A stretch of 64,000 nt of DNA from Apus apus (taxonomy: Eukaryota; Chordata; Aves; Apodiformes; Apodidae), in the NCBI RefSeq assembly GCF_020740795.1, contig NC_067283.1, positions 113,341,206-113,405,205 on the forward strand. Reading direction: 5' to 3'. Shown here in pieces: positions 23,341-35,483 of this stretch. Positions within the stretch are counted from its first letter, which is position 1, and each line of letters opens with the position of its first letter. The position numbers were made by a program, and so were the translations under genes. The notes beneath the pieces are model-generated. The model saw only the letters and a program-made list of their open reading frames with translations, was not told the DNA's origin and did not search any database.

Positions 23341-26300
23341 TTCAATTAAAACTTTGCTTTCTGTCCAGGCAATTAAAACAGTAATGATGCTTTCAGGAGC
23401 TCAATAGCACGAATACTGAGTTTTGCTGCAAATGAGATACTTGTTGTTAAATTCAGCTTTGTGCTGCCTTAAAATTGGGCTTTTGAAGGAGTTTTTTTTT
23501 CTCTTTCGTTAATGAGTACAGACAATAATGACTGTGGTCAGTGTTCAATATTTCTGTGTACTTTCTGTGATTGTTCCTTTCAAAAGTTTATTTTTAAAGA
23601 AAAGTCTGGCAGCTAGAGCTGTGATTTTCACATATTGTTTGTTCTGCTCTCTGTTAGGGAAGAATGCAATAACTGTATTTTAATACTTTAGAGTGGTGCT
23701 TAAGGGATGTGACTTCCTCTGGATTTGCATGTCAGTAGCAGGAGGAGTTCATGTAGTGAAACATTTTATTATTTTTGTCCTTTAACTTATGTTGCTTTTT
23801 GTGTTAGAGAAAGTGAAGTGTTAAAGAAATGCCACTTACATTTGAGGTGGATAATTTTGTAGGATCATGTTTTCCTGGGGGTTCATTCTCTGTTTTTTTG
23901 GAGCAGCCCCAAGAAAGTGGGATTATCTAGAGTGTAAAGGGCTGTGTAATGAATATTCCTGGAATGTACAATCCCAAGTGACTTCATACAGGGTACTTCT
24001 GGGTAACATATTTGGCAGAAGTAACAATATAGATTGGTTGAGTGGAGATGTTCTAGATAGGATAATCTATGTAAAAATCAAATCCAACCCTCTGGCCCCA
24101 GACTTTTAGTAGTCTGTTGCATGACCATTATGTATATTTATTGAATTTTCTGAGTGTGTCTCTGTTTTCCTCACATCTGCACCCGTGCAGGCTGACTTAC
24201 TTTCACCTCACTGGAAATAACAAAAGGAGTAATGGGGGAAGGATTGTTTGCTCTGCCTTTGATATTGAAGGCTAGATCCTAATTCCACTGACACCAGCAG
24301 GAGTAATTTATTTTTTTCACTCCTTTAGAAGGTACCCCTCCACAGACAAAATCCAGTGCATTCATGAACAGAGGTCAACAGACAGTTTCTGCATGAGGTA
24401 GCCATTCTAGTCTCCCCTTTTTCAATTAAAAATTTCAGAGGTCATATTTTGACTTTGGATGCTCTATGTAATCCATAAGTTTCTTTGCCTGACTCTGTTT
24501 TGTGATGAATCTTGACTTTTATGAGATATGCCAGGTCTACTTGATCTAACTCTTCTGAGCCTGATTCAGTGATTTATTTATTTATTTAATACCAATATCT
24601 TATTTCTAGACACTTCATGCATAGCATTAATAAATTACAAAAAATATTTTTGTGTGCCCCATTTTTTATGCCAGAGGGAAAAGGTGATGATTAACCTTGT
24701 AACTCAAGGTTAAGAGTTGCACTGTTGTCACTGCATTCCTTTGGGAACAGCATGGTCTTTGGATTAACTTAATGATAAATATTTATTCTTGAGAGGAAAC
24801 AAGCTTCTTAAAATATTAGCTTCCCTGTTGCCTTGAAGCAGGCTGAAGTGGAAGCAAAGAGCCTTTAAAACGTTCCATTTCTGCATGCCAGCCAATGTGT
24901 TCTGCAGCAGAGGTCCATGGACAGCAGACCTAGCAGCGCTGGTTGCTCAGCAGGAGAAAGATGATGGTGTCCTCCCTGGAACGGGCACCGTCCCACAGTG
25001 CCCGAAGGCCAAAGAGCCAAACCCCACAGGGCTGCTCCCAGCTTGCTCACACTCACTCCAGGCCTCACAGCTGGGCTCCCTGCTGCTGCAGTGCATTTGT
25101 AAGTTGAAGCATGGCAACACTAGCTGCGTGTGGCAAGTGTGGTCACTGTGCTTCCTTTCTCTGCTTCTGGTTGTAGGCTTTGTCCAGAGGGAATCCTCTG
25201 TCATTTGTGTCCTTGGAAGTTTTTCTTCTGAATTGAACCTCAAAATTCCTGATCTGTGCAGATGTGTAACTCTCTTCTGTTACACACAATGTTAATATTA
25301 CAGATTTTTAATAAAGATACATTTGTGTGCTTCCCATTTATATTTGCACACAAACATTACTTTATGCATGTTGAAATTAGATACTTTTTACATGGCTTAT
25401 TTTTCCTTAAAAATGTTTAGTATGTGAAGGTATGTGTGTACATGTACCCATCTATATATATATATGCACACATACAGTGTTACTGTGACAAACTCCCCCC
25501 TCAGTAACTGTGGATTGAAGCTGTCTGTCCAATTTCAGTTCACATCAGATATTTCTAATGGAAAGATTTAAATTGACAAGGAGTTTGGGATGAGTGGAGT
25601 TGTCTTTAGGGTTTGTTTTTTCAGGTTTTTTCAAGGTGGTGTAGGATGTGGGAGATGGTGGGAAGGAGCTGTAAATCATTGCTGTAAATATCAACAATCG
25701 AAAGTCCTTTTCTTTCTTTTCCCTCCAAATGATGCCTGCCAGACATTTGTGGTAGCTGAGGAGCATCTTGTGTACTGGCTGTATTTCTTTACTTTCTTGT
25801 TCTGTGACTTCAGGAACTGTTTTCTGTTTTTCTCAGTGACTACAGTGGCTATAGATTTCTGTGTAGTGGTATCAGACACTCGCAGATTTTCCTGTATTTG
25901 GGGTGCAGGACGTATGGTTAGACAAAGAGATAATTAACCAGAGCTGTCAGCAGTACTGATGGTTCTTCAGGTTGTAATTAAGCTGACACAGTGTCAAGCA
26001 GCTGCTTGAGTGGTCCCACTGGTCCTCGTATCCTTTCTTCTGCTGCTGTGCCAGCTGTTAGATAACTAGTTCTTCTTCCCAAAGAAGTTTTCTGCTGGTT
26101 TGGTTCCTTGTCACTATGTCTGCATGAAGTCTGGCGAGTGCCAAGTGCTCAGGAAGAAGGGGGAGAGGAGACTCCAGTTGCTTCTGGTTTGTCATGAGAC
26201 CACCTGCACTGAGACGTCCCTGTAGTGCTCCTCTGAAAACTTGAGCAGTCCTGCCTGTGTTCAGGCTAGTGAAGTGGAGGATTAAATAACACTTTTCTGC

Positions 26301-28479
26301 CATTAACAGTCATTAACTTTTAAAAGTCCCTTTTTGCCTGTCACAGCTGTGATTCTCTAGTGCCTCTGAAGGAATATTCCAGATGTTTAAAAGTCAGTCT
26401 GAGTTCCTCTTCCTTGCACTCTAACAATCTAAATATAAGCATAACCATCTACACCATCTAGGTAAAACAAAAAGCTATTTGTTCTACTTGTATTAGTCTG
26501 TTTTGTTTTGGTTTTTTATCTTGTCAGCTGTAAGCATACCCTTTCTATATTCACCCTTCTTACTTAGGGAGGGGAACTTAACATGTTTGGCCCATTTTTA
26601 TATGGTGTTCCCTTCCCAGATCTTTATAGTTGTGCACCACTGGCCATTACCTCACCTGCAGCATTCAGCTGTTTGTCTCCTGCCACTTACGTCATGCTCA
26701 CTCTTTGCTTTGTTGGTATTACACAGCAATAGAGAAATGCAGGGATTCTCTCTGTCAGGGAATTTAATGATTTTAAGAGTAACGTGGATGAGAAACTTAA
26801 GAGAGTAATTCTCTAGTTCTGTGTTTATTTGGCAACAGAAATACATTATAAAGCCTGTTTTATGTAACTCTTTGTGCATGCATTTGAGTGGCTTTTTCAG
26901 TTTTTTGCAACTGTTTCCTGCTTTTAATTAACCATCAAAAGCAGTGCATTGTACACCCATGCACAAGTTGTAGTGCTGTTACTGGCACAGACACACATTG
27001 TTCAAAACTGGAGTGCCCCTTTTAGGAAGTAAGCTTAGATGAACTGCATTCTGCACTGTAAATTTTTGTCTGCAAAATGTATCTTGCAAAATCATCTTTT
27101 GTATAAGCAAGACTTCCAGCACTGTATATGGTTTTAAAAGAAACTAAAACCAAAACAAAGAAAACCCACACGCAAAAAAGCAAACAAGAGCCATAGGATG
27201 GTGTTGAGCCTTGGTGCACCACTGGCTATACTGTTAACTCTGGCAGAAGTCATCCAGTCTGGGGGGCATGGAGGTGAAGCAAATGTCTCCAACTGGAGTG
27301 AGGCCTTGCTGTGTCATTTTGCCACAGAACCAAAGAATGGGTCTTGACATGTTTCAGCTATTAGTATTTTGCCCATCCATGCTTTTGTCTGTGCAGAAGC
27401 AGGACTGCTTACCAAGAAGACAGATAAATGTAGAGGTTTCTGTCTAAGCTCTTTGGAAATGGAGGGTTAGGCCAGCTTCTTCACTGGAAGAAAAGCAGGA
27501 TTTTAATTCTCTTAGTGTAATAACATTAACCCTACTTGTTTAAACTGCCATAGCCTCCTTGCTTGACATAATGCCCTTATCAAGGTGCTTTTGATTCCCT
27601 ATTTAATACCACAGCAGATTCGAGATTGTACTTCTCATTTATGTATCAGTGGGAGCAGTTATGAGGACAGATTGACACTGGTGATAATGACCTCTTGTTG
27701 TAGCTACTTTGTCATATAAATACTCCCAGCAATTCTCTTGGCGAGATCAGCTGCCATCAGAGGAAAGTCCAAAAGCTCTGATTTTACTTGTCTTCTTGTT
27801 TTACTCCATCTTCTCATGATGCAACAATAGGACTGGCTGACCACAGGCGTGAACCAAGATGCTGCTCACTGTATGGTTTTGGAAAGTATTTGTTCTATTC
27901 TTTAGAGCACTCAAAAAGTCTAGAGGAAAAAGTTATCAGTTACAAAATGGACAAAAGTTGCCAGGCACTTTTTTTCTTTTTTGCCCATTTCTTAGTTCTA
28001 AGTGTATGTTACAGTCCTGATGGACCAGGTTGGCTGAATTTATGTACTGATTAATGTAACTTTGAAGTAATTCTTAAATACAGGTAGGAGCTGTAGTTGC
28101 CTGAGAGAAAGTATGTCACAAGAAGAAAGACATATTCATGTAAATAGTATAGTCGACATTTCGTAAGATGAGTTTCAGTAGCAGAATGGACTAAGATATT
28201 TATTGTGCTTAAGATCAATTTGTATGTGTAAACTGGTGTATAATCTTAAAGAAAACTTTGGATATTATAACAGGCAATTATCTCAGCCTCAGCTATTCTG
28301 AAACATTAAAATATATTGCATGAAATTAGATCTGAATACTAATCAGCATCCTGTTTCGTGACTTATCTAATAGTTCAAATTACTTCCAGCATTGCATGCA
28401 AGGGAAATAGTTGTGAAAATTAGTGTAACTCTTAAAGCTGAAAGAGTCAGGGTTTTGTTGGTTGGTTGGTTTTGAATGG

Positions 28480-28540
28480 AGAGTTGGGTAGTGATTATCT
28501 AGTTTGACCTCCTTCCTAACACAGAATTCAATCAGATTAA
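28480..28540 (-). mobile_element. Possible ancient CR1 remnant
   Basis: GTGATTATCTAGTTTGACCTCC followed by ACACAGAATTCA resembles the 3' portion of old amniote-wide CR1 copies, in which a TCTAGTTTGACCTCCTG block precedes an ACACAGGCC-like block. It is short and diverged. Confidence 0.35.
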
Positions 28541-28891
28541 ATGCAAGTTTGTAGGAATTATTTAGTTAAAATGTATTTTACTGAGCTGGTCCTGTTTAGG
28601 ATAATGTTTTCAGCTTCACTGTGCAGCTAACAGGTACTAAAAATATAACTTAGATCAACATAAAGTAGTGTACTTATAGAAAAATTAAATTTACCCATTA
28701 CATTGGAGTTGTTATTATACCATGTTGCATAAAAATGGTTGCAAGTATTGGAGACCTTTTCCCCAGTTCATTAAAGATTAGAATTTACATTTGTAAGTAC
28801 TCAGAAAAAGAAGCAATCTTGATTAAGTAAAGTTCACTTGAGAAGAATTATGTGTAGATGGTGTTTTTAATGAGTTTGTTTTCCCTCATAG

Positions 28892-29047
28892 CGGAAGCGA
28901 TTTTGGAACGCGGAACGCACACCTTTCCCAGATGAGACACCCCTACAGCTGAAAAAAGCAAATGTCAGGACATCGGTGGCTGCTACCTCCATTTCCAGTG
29001 CGTGGCTTAGGTGTGGGGATGGTTTTCAGAGCACTTCAGTGCTGGAG
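28892..29047 (+). CDS. SPIDR: SPIDR coding exon 2
   Basis: Fifty-two codons between acceptor CTCATAG| and donor GAG|GTAAAA, phase 0 at both ends. It encodes RKRFWNAERTPFPDETPLQL, then KKANVRTSVAATS, then SSAWLRCGDGFQSTSVLE. Human SPIDR has the matching blocks RKRSWN, the FPxExPLQ stretch and AWLRCGEGFQNTS at the same place. The protein is a nuclear scaffold that binds BLM and RAD51 and promotes homologous recombination. This basic N-terminal part has no known enzymatic fold. Conservation of the AWLRCG-GFQ block suggests a short binding motif (inference). The frame is intact with no stop. Confidence 0.9.
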
Positions 29048-30065
29048 GTAAAATGCTGGGTTACTCAGGGGTGTAAGAAAGAGATGCAAACTGACAGCTA
29101 AACCAGTTTCCATGCTTGACTGAATTATAAGATGTTGCCCTTTTTTGGGTTGTTTCCCAATTAACAGCATATTGTTGTAACTGTCAAAACAAACAAAAAT
29201 GGAAAGCAAGGTTGCATAAGGGCATTGTCTTAACTTGTTAGTGTAACTTTCTGAGCATACCTTAATATGTTCATGTTCTATATAGCACTTACCCCTTGGA
29301 AAATTTCAGTAACAGACAAAAGGATGCAAAAGCGATTTTATGTTTGGCATGGAATACTACATTTCCTAAAAATATGGAACTAAAAACTCTAGTTTGCATC
29401 TGAAGATTTTAATGCTAGATCTAAAGAGTGTGTTTGCAACAATGAATTCACTGTAGAAAATCCTGCTTTTTTTGATGACCCTGCAGTTACGAATCTTGGT
29501 GCAGGTGCTCATTTGGATGTTATAGCAAATTATGCTTAATTTTTTCTGTGTGTGTTGAGCTTGTTGGTCATGAAGAGAGATGTTCAGTCAGTTCTGAGTG
29601 AGAAGTGCTTTGTGCTGAAAATCATCTTCAGTAAGTTTCTTCTTTGTTTCTTCTGGTACTGCAGTGTTGCAGAGCTTGTGGGATTTAATAAAATCAGAGG
29701 CAGGGCCCCTGAGTGCTTCTTTTTGTAATCTTTGAATAGGCCACATGCTATGTTCAGCTGTGCTCTTCCTGCCCACTCTTGACATTTTCATGCTGAAAAT
29801 ACTGGCTCTTGTTATTTGCAAGGAATCAGTTGAGATTCCTTTCATAGTCACAGTAAGTTTATATTTTCCAAACAGTGAAAATTCAGATTTTAAGTTACTG
29901 GTTCTTGTGCTTCATTACCTCACTCATTGTATCACAGTCTTGTAGAAGGACAGAATAACTATTTTGAAATAGTGCTGCTAAGTTGTGGGTGAATAACAAC
30001 TACATGCTTTGATTTGTCTTTAATGTCTTGGTGATTATGTCTCCCTCTGTCTTTTCTTCATATAG
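29048..30065 (+). other. SPIDR: SPIDR intron 2 (about 1.0 kb)
   Basis: GTAAAA donor and CTTTTCTTCATATAG acceptor with a pyrimidine-rich tract. AT-rich, with no recognisable repeat or exon. Confidence 0.75.
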
Positions 30066-30144
30066 TCCCTGAGACCTACAGATAAGAAATCCAGGATTAA
30101 GAAGCATCTTGGACCACTGTTAAGATCTGCTGAAAGTGCAGCAG
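30066..30144 (+). CDS. SPIDR: SPIDR coding exon 3
   Basis: Seventy-nine bases, entering in phase 0 and leaving in phase 1 (GCAGCAG|GTATGT). It encodes SLRPTDKKSRIKKHLGPLLR and SAESAA plus the first base of a Gly codon. The SL-x(8)-KHL pattern corresponds to the SLTAEEKTITEKHLEL stretch after the GFQNTS block in human SPIDR. The exon is lysine- and arginine-rich and may contribute to nuclear localisation (inference). Splice phase agrees exactly with exon 4. Confidence 0.82.
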
Positions 30145-31655
30145 GTATGTTATAACTATTTCATGCTAGTGTTGTCAGAAGATTGTCACTTAGGTTTGCC
30201 CTTTATCAAGGTAGAAGCTGGCTCAAAATACCAATTGCTTCCTTCTTCTGTTATTGTACTCAGAAATTAATATTGATAAGAGACACAGTCATTATACTTT
30301 TGTTACTGGACTCCTCTGTTCACCTAGAGTGCCAGAAATGTAGTCTACAAAGCTGCAGGCACTTCACCTATGGCTTGAGAACAGGTGAAAGAAGCACCAC
30401 TAATGCTCTCTGTAGTGTGTGTCCTAGCAGACATAGGATAGTTAAATTCTTCACATTTTTAAGAGGGAATACAAAATATTCCTTAGCTGTCTAGATAGAG
30501 GGTGACATTATTCTCTCTTCTGCTGGAGACAGACAAGCAAGTGTGAGAGAAAACATGTATTTTTAAGTATGAGCAATAGGTAGAAAAACAATTTTGTCAA
30601 CCTCCTGCTTTCAGTCTTATATATGTACCTGTGTCTGTTTAATATAGTTATAAAATAAGAACTCTAGGCATAATAAAGATGAGGAGGAGGACTTGAGGAT
30701 TCTCTCCAGTTCTTTCCCTTTTTGAGTCCAGAGGAAGGCAACGAAAGAGGGGGCACTGGCTTCTTCACTGTTCGTATTTCTACTTGCTCCAGCAGCTGTG
30801 TTTCCTCTGTTGGTGTTGTGGAAGTAACCTGCTGGGCATCTTTTCTCTGCCTTTTGAGTTTCAAAATAATGCTTTTCCAGATTTCTGAGAAGAGCCTCTG
30901 TGAGTTGTAAGAGGGAAGATCCGGTTGTGTTTGTGTCTTCTGGGCCCTCCTGCCTAATTCCAAATCCTCAGTAATTGTCCAACTTCCCATTTAGCTAGAA
31001 CTTAAGTAGTTGTAGGAAGTAGAAAATTCTGCCTTCCTATGATGGCTAGTTCTGTGTGCTCCGCTGCTAAGCATTAATCCTTTTCTCCTTGCTTTTTTAT
31101 TAAAAATGATGGAGAAAAGTCTTTTGAATGTAAATGTCTCACTTGAAAAACTCAACAGTGATTCTTCATTACTCTTGAAAGGTTCAACATTTTTTTCTCT
31201 CAGGACAAAACTGGAAAGTCATCTCTGCTGATGACATACTTCTATTCATTTGCTGTTCATTGTATAAAGTCAGAGAAATCCCAAACCCAGAATTCTAAGG
31301 ACAGTCTTTATTTAAACCACTTATTATTTTGAAAGGGCACATGTGGGTACATTAGGACTGTGTAGAGAACTTTGTCAGACAGTTATTACTTGTTCTCCCT
31401 CTGCTGAAGGAGTGATTGATAGCCTCATTGTATAAAATGAAGTGTTAGCATTTATTATGGAGAACCAAAATGAAAATAATGCATGTGTGTATAAGAAATA
31501 TGTGTAAGTTAATGCTCCAGTATTAATCTCTGATGCCTGGTGACAAAATTGATAATTTTTTTCCAGTTCAAAAATAATATTATTTTTAATAATTTTTAAA
31601 TTTAACAGGATAACATGTGTGTAACAATTGAACACTTTACAATTATTTTTAATAG
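30145..31655 (+). other. SPIDR: SPIDR intron 3 (about 1.5 kb)
   Basis: GTATGT donor and TTATTTTTAATAG acceptor. It contains an unexplained antisense open frame at 30664-30990, listed separately. No CR1 copy is recognised. Confidence 0.72.
30664..30990 (-). other. Unassigned 108-codon antisense ORF in SPIDR intron 3
   Basis: An ATG-initiated frame on the strand opposite SPIDR, starting MGSWTITEDLELGRRAQ. Its middle carries LFSEIWKSIILKLKRQRKD and it ends PPPHLYYA. Composition is protein-like: charged, Lys/Arg/Glu/Ser-rich, without low-complexity runs. Local GC content is higher than in the surrounding intron. I recognise no family. No clear poly-A tail or target-site duplication marks it as a processed pseudogene, and no strong acceptor precedes the ATG. 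It could be a chance frame, a decayed retrocopy, or an exon of an antisense transcript. I do not claim it is a gene. Confidence 0.25.
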
Positions 31656-31841
31656 GATCTGCTGCTGCTGAAAGCTCTAAGGAGGCTGAGAGCATAATAT
31701 GGACCTCTAGTGACAGTGATTTTTCAGATTATGAAAATAAAACATCGATTCCAAGGTTAAAGAGCAAAGAATGTCACACTTCCAAAACAGAGGAATCACC
31801 TAGCGGACATGATTTAGTGTTAGAGGACAGTAGTAGTGAAG
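31656..31841 (+). CDS. SPIDR: SPIDR coding exon 4
   Basis: One hundred eighty-six bases, entering in phase 1 (completing Gly) and leaving in phase 1 at GAAG|GTAAGT, a near-perfect donor. It encodes SAAAESSKEAESIIWTSSDS, then DFSDYENKTSIPRLKSKE, then an acidic serine-rich end LVLEDSSSE. The IIWTSSDSDFSDYENKT block matches ITWSSSGSDLSDEDKT of human SPIDR. The serine/aspartate clusters look like casein-kinase-2-type acidic phosphorylation sites (inference). The bird exon appears longer than the human equivalent between this block and the next exon. Confidence 0.9.
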
Positions 31842-34424
31842 GTAAGTTGAAACATAAGCAGATTTGTCAAGAAACAAGCCTGGAAGTAAAGGGGCATAGT
31901 TTGCCAGGTTATATATTGAGTGAAGCATGTCAGCTCACTTCAGTATATTAATGTGTACCATTTCCCTCTCTGTCCTGTGGTACAGATACTGAGGTTGTGA
32001 ACAGCTTTCTCTGCCCACCCTGTTCTACTGGTGGTGCTGCTGTCTGCATCTGCTGACTAAATGTGGCAGACCGTGCAGCTGCAGATAGCATCATGGTCTG
32101 TGGCATGGGTTTTTATTTTGGTACACAGTGTTCCTTGTTTCCCCTCTTAGCTGTGTTGTGCAAACAGCCATGAGTTGTACTTACGACTTGCTTTCTAATT
32201 CATGGAGCGGGAGATGACCCCCAGGAGAGGGGAGAGAGATTGGTTAGAAAGTGCAGCTGAAGACAGAAGAATCTTTACTTGTGTGTGCCAATTCATAAGG
32301 GTTCATTAGGGTAATGTCTAATTTGCATTAGATCTTGTTAGGAAGTATTTTCAATGTGACTACTTCCAGCAAAATAAATCAGGTTACCTTTGTAATACTT
32401 CAGCTAGATCTGATGTGTTACAGCTGGACTTAACATCCTGGATGTCTGGCAAAGTGTTCACATATGGCTGTATGTTGGTTCTTTCATCTACATTTTTGTC
32501 ACTGATTTAACACTGTCATTGACATATCTGATGGTCTTTTCTAATCAGTGGTACTTTTCTTTCCTTATTTTTGAAAGAGAAGGACTGTCCATTTTCTAGA
32601 CTGCAATCTATTACTCACCAGGAATCTTTCTTACCTTTTGTTAATATAATTCTATTGCACTTATATCCTGCAAGTATAACCTGCAGGTTTTAACCTGTAG
32701 TTATCTTTTTCTGAGAGACAATTCACAGATTTATTTTTACTTTTGTAAGACAGGAAAATTTGGTTTCTCTGTGTAAATTAAGAAACCCTGAGGTGTTACA
32801 TATCTGCTTGAAGGTACTGAAGAAATAAAATAATTTCCTGGTTTTCTTCTAAACTCAAAAATATACTGAAAGCAGTGGGGAGGAAAAGAACTGTAATTTC
32901 CAAGCTTTTTCAAGTAACCATCATATACACTAATTATAGTATTGTACACATGTGTCTCTGTGTGTGCATATATAGGTACAGTATGGGGGTAATATTTAAG
33001 AAAGTATTTTTAAAAGTGCCTTGCCCTTTGACGTGAAGTTCACCTTCAGAGACAGTGTGAGTACTTGACAGTGACAAGATAATACATTTTGAGACAGTCA
33101 GATTGTTTTAAGGAATTTATAGTGCTGTCACAAGTTACATACAGCTTGCCACACAACTTCAACAAAGATCTTTTTGTGCCACATGATCACCAATGTCTGT
33201 GTTTAACATTTCTGACAAAGCTTTCTCATACTTAGAAGTGCATGCACACGTGTGAAAAAGCAGGCAATGCCACAGCTGTGTGTTTATTTGTCTGGGTGAC
33301 TTCAGAGTTTTTAATGAAGCTTCATGAAGAAGCTAATGATTTAGACTGTAGTAGCACTGCAAAGTCCAGAAGGTACTGCCACAGTTTCATGGATCTGTGT
33401 GGATTCCTGGACTGTTCTGCAAGTGCCTACTTCCTCTGCTGCCTCTTCCCTGTATGTGACTCTTTCAGAGTCAGAAATTAGACATTTGCAAAAGCAAAAA
33501 AGCAAAACTGAAAAAGCTTTAATCCCTCCTTATCAAAACATGCTCATTTATAAAAAATACAATGAGATTTTTCCTCTCAGTGCTTTGTGGCACTGGGACC
33601 TGAAGGGTGGTGGGGCTGCTAAGGCTGCTCAGGGCTTCCCTTGCCTTCAGGAGATCCTTGGATGTATGAGTAGACTTTTGGAGTTGAATTAACCACCACC
33701 AGCTCATGAGTAATGGTGGAAGGACTGTTCTACATTCCTGTCTTTGTTTATTACAATTTTGTTGTGGCTTGGTTTTTTGTTTTGTTTTGTTTTTTTTAAA
33801 AAAACCAACAACTCTGTCTTTTGGTCTTTTCTTGTGGCTGCTGCTGTTAATTTATGCTAAACGATCCTCTGCCTGATGTGCTTCGAGGCTTGATTTGCTT
33901 TAGCAATGGTTTTTAGGAGGGGACCATTTCAACAAGCTTTTTCATTTCTCTATGGGGTTACCACTTATAGCAGATGTTAAGTTAGACCAAATTTTCAGCT
34001 CTTCCAGGTCACGGAGGTATTTGCTTAGAACAGTTAATTCTGAACAAGTGCTGTTAGAAAATCCAGTACAATTATGCAAAGAAACCTCTAACTAAAACCT
34101 AGGAAAACTCAAAAACTAAAATAAAATAACCCTACTTACTAAAGCAGTTGAATATACTGTCTCCTTATGGGCAATACTTTAGAATCTTTCTCTCATGGAA
34201 TTTTTATATCCTCACAGAAGCTTCTGTTGTCTGCTAGTATGATTTAGCTTTTATGAAGAATTGGATCACAAAATAGTTAAAGATCCATTGAACATATGTA
34301 AAAAAACAACTTTTTGCACTTTTTCCCAGTGAGGGATAGCTGTAGTATTACTCTGTTTGACTTATGCTTATGAGTAATATATAGTGATTAAGAAGAATTC
34401 TTTTTACAAAAAAAATAATTTTAG
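31842..34424 (+). other. SPIDR: SPIDR intron 4 (about 2.6 kb)
   Basis: GTAAGT donor and AATAATTTTAG acceptor. It is AT-rich, with a T-rich and then A-rich stretch near 33770-33800. No CR1 or additional exon is recognised. Confidence 0.75.
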
Positions 34425-34582
34425 ATGAACCAGAGTTCATTGACTGGGAGAAGGACAGTGATTCTACTGATGGATGTGATGGATCAGAAAAAGATGATGG
34501 CTCACTGGAGATATCAGACTCAGACTCCTGCACAAATCTTAATTCTCTGCCTATCACTGAGGAGAAGGATGAGCTTTGTAAG
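34425..34582 (+). CDS. SPIDR: SPIDR coding exon 5
   Basis: One hundred fifty-eight bases, completing Asp from exon 4 and ending in phase 0 at AAG|GTAAGA. It encodes DEPEFIDWEKDSDSTDGCDG, then SEKDDGSLEISDSDSCTN, then SLPITEEKDELCK. Human SPIDR has FIDWEIDSD, then an acidic run ending VEISDCASC, then the SLTSDEKLSEL-PK stretch at the same place. This is the strongest homology in the window. The segment is strongly acidic and probably disordered. Exons 1-5 together give 600 coding bases (200 codons). The next exon should begin with the block equivalent to human SSIEILEYSSDSE, which I did not find here. Confidence 0.93.
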
Positions 34583-34789
34583 GTAAGAAACTGTTTCAAG
34601 TTAAAAAAGAAAAAAGCTTCTACTGTAATTGTGGAGTATATTCATATTTGATTGCATTTAATTTGGGAGAATGTGATGGTTTTGCTTACTTCACATCTCC
34701 AGAAGAAAGTCTGTAGAAAAGAATTTCAAGGCATGTTCTTTGATGGCCAAACCTCAAAACCGAGCAGTGCCCTGCATGTACAGCTTGAG

Positions 34790-35003
34790 AAGGTACCTCT
34801 GGAAGTCTAGTCAAACCCTTCTGCTCAAAGCAGGGTCAGCTGGAGGCAGTTGCTCAGGAATGTGTCCAGTTGCGTGTTGAGTATTTCCAAGAACGGAGAC
34901 CCCACAGCCTCTGAGCAACCTCTGCCAGTGCTCGGTCGCCTTTGCGATACAGAAGTTTGTTGTTACATTTAAATGGAGTTTCTTGTATTTCAGCATGTGT
35001 GCA
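34790..35003 (-). mobile_element. CR1 fragment, diverged
   Basis: AGGTACCTCTGGAAGTCTAGTC and CTGCTCAAAGCAGGGTCAGC, followed by TTGCTCAGGAATGTGTCCAG, are reverse-oriented CR1 3' UTR blocks. The terminal CATAGAAT units are missing or decayed. It begins 207 bases after the exon 5 donor. Confidence 0.82.
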
Positions 35004-35249
35004 AAAAGGTGATTAAGGGGGTAGGTTTCTCACCAGAGATGTGATGATCTGGATTCTCGACAGCCCCTGGCTGTCTCTTGAAAGTTGGTGTGCAAATGTG
35101 GTGTGTGAGGCTGCTCCCTGTTTCTCTTCAGGGTTTTGAGACTTTGACTATATAAAATCCAAGTGTCGTGACTAGCGCGTGTTCTGAGAGCAATGATGAG
35201 ATAAAGGACTGACTGCAAGGACTCCTTACATCCCTGAGAAGGGATGCTG

Positions 35250-35480
35250 AGGAGCCCTGCGGCGGGAGGCCGGGGGGCGCTGCCCCGGGCGGCGCGGGGC
35301 TCCTGGAGCCGCGGCCCTGCGCTGCCGGCGCGGCCCGGCAGAGGGCGCTGCAGGCTCGGGCAGCCCGGTTCCCGGGCAGCCCGGTTCCCGGGCTGCAGCG
35401 CCTCCCGCCCGCGGTGCCCGGGAGCGGGTGTGGCGGGGCCCCGCTGCCTTGCAGGGGCTGCTGCCTGGCGGCGGCCGCAG
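35250..35480. other. GC-rich CpG-dense block with tandem 16-mer and hairpin
   Basis: About 230 bases of very high GC and CpG density inside an AT-rich intron. It holds two tandem copies of a 16-base unit, CAGCCCGGTTCCCGGG (35361-35392). A perfect 9-bp stem, GCAGCCCGG with CCGGGCTGC, sits around a TTC loop (35376-35396). A reverse CR1 3' end abuts it at 35484. It could be an intragenic CpG island, an alternative promoter, or an insertion carried with the CR1. No coding exon is apparent. Confidence 0.6.
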
Positions 35481-35483
35481 CGT

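Larger units (their letters stand above)
20466..28891 (+). other. SPIDR: SPIDR intron 1 (about 8.4 kb)
   Basis: Runs from donor GTACCT to the acceptor TTCCCTCATAG. The first 450 bases continue the CpG island. It then becomes AT-rich. It contains a long + strand CR1 (22212-23340), a TCCC microsatellite (20901-20930), a short TA tract near 25453, and a faint ancient CR1-like stretch near 28.5 kb. No other exon is supported. Confidence 0.65.
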
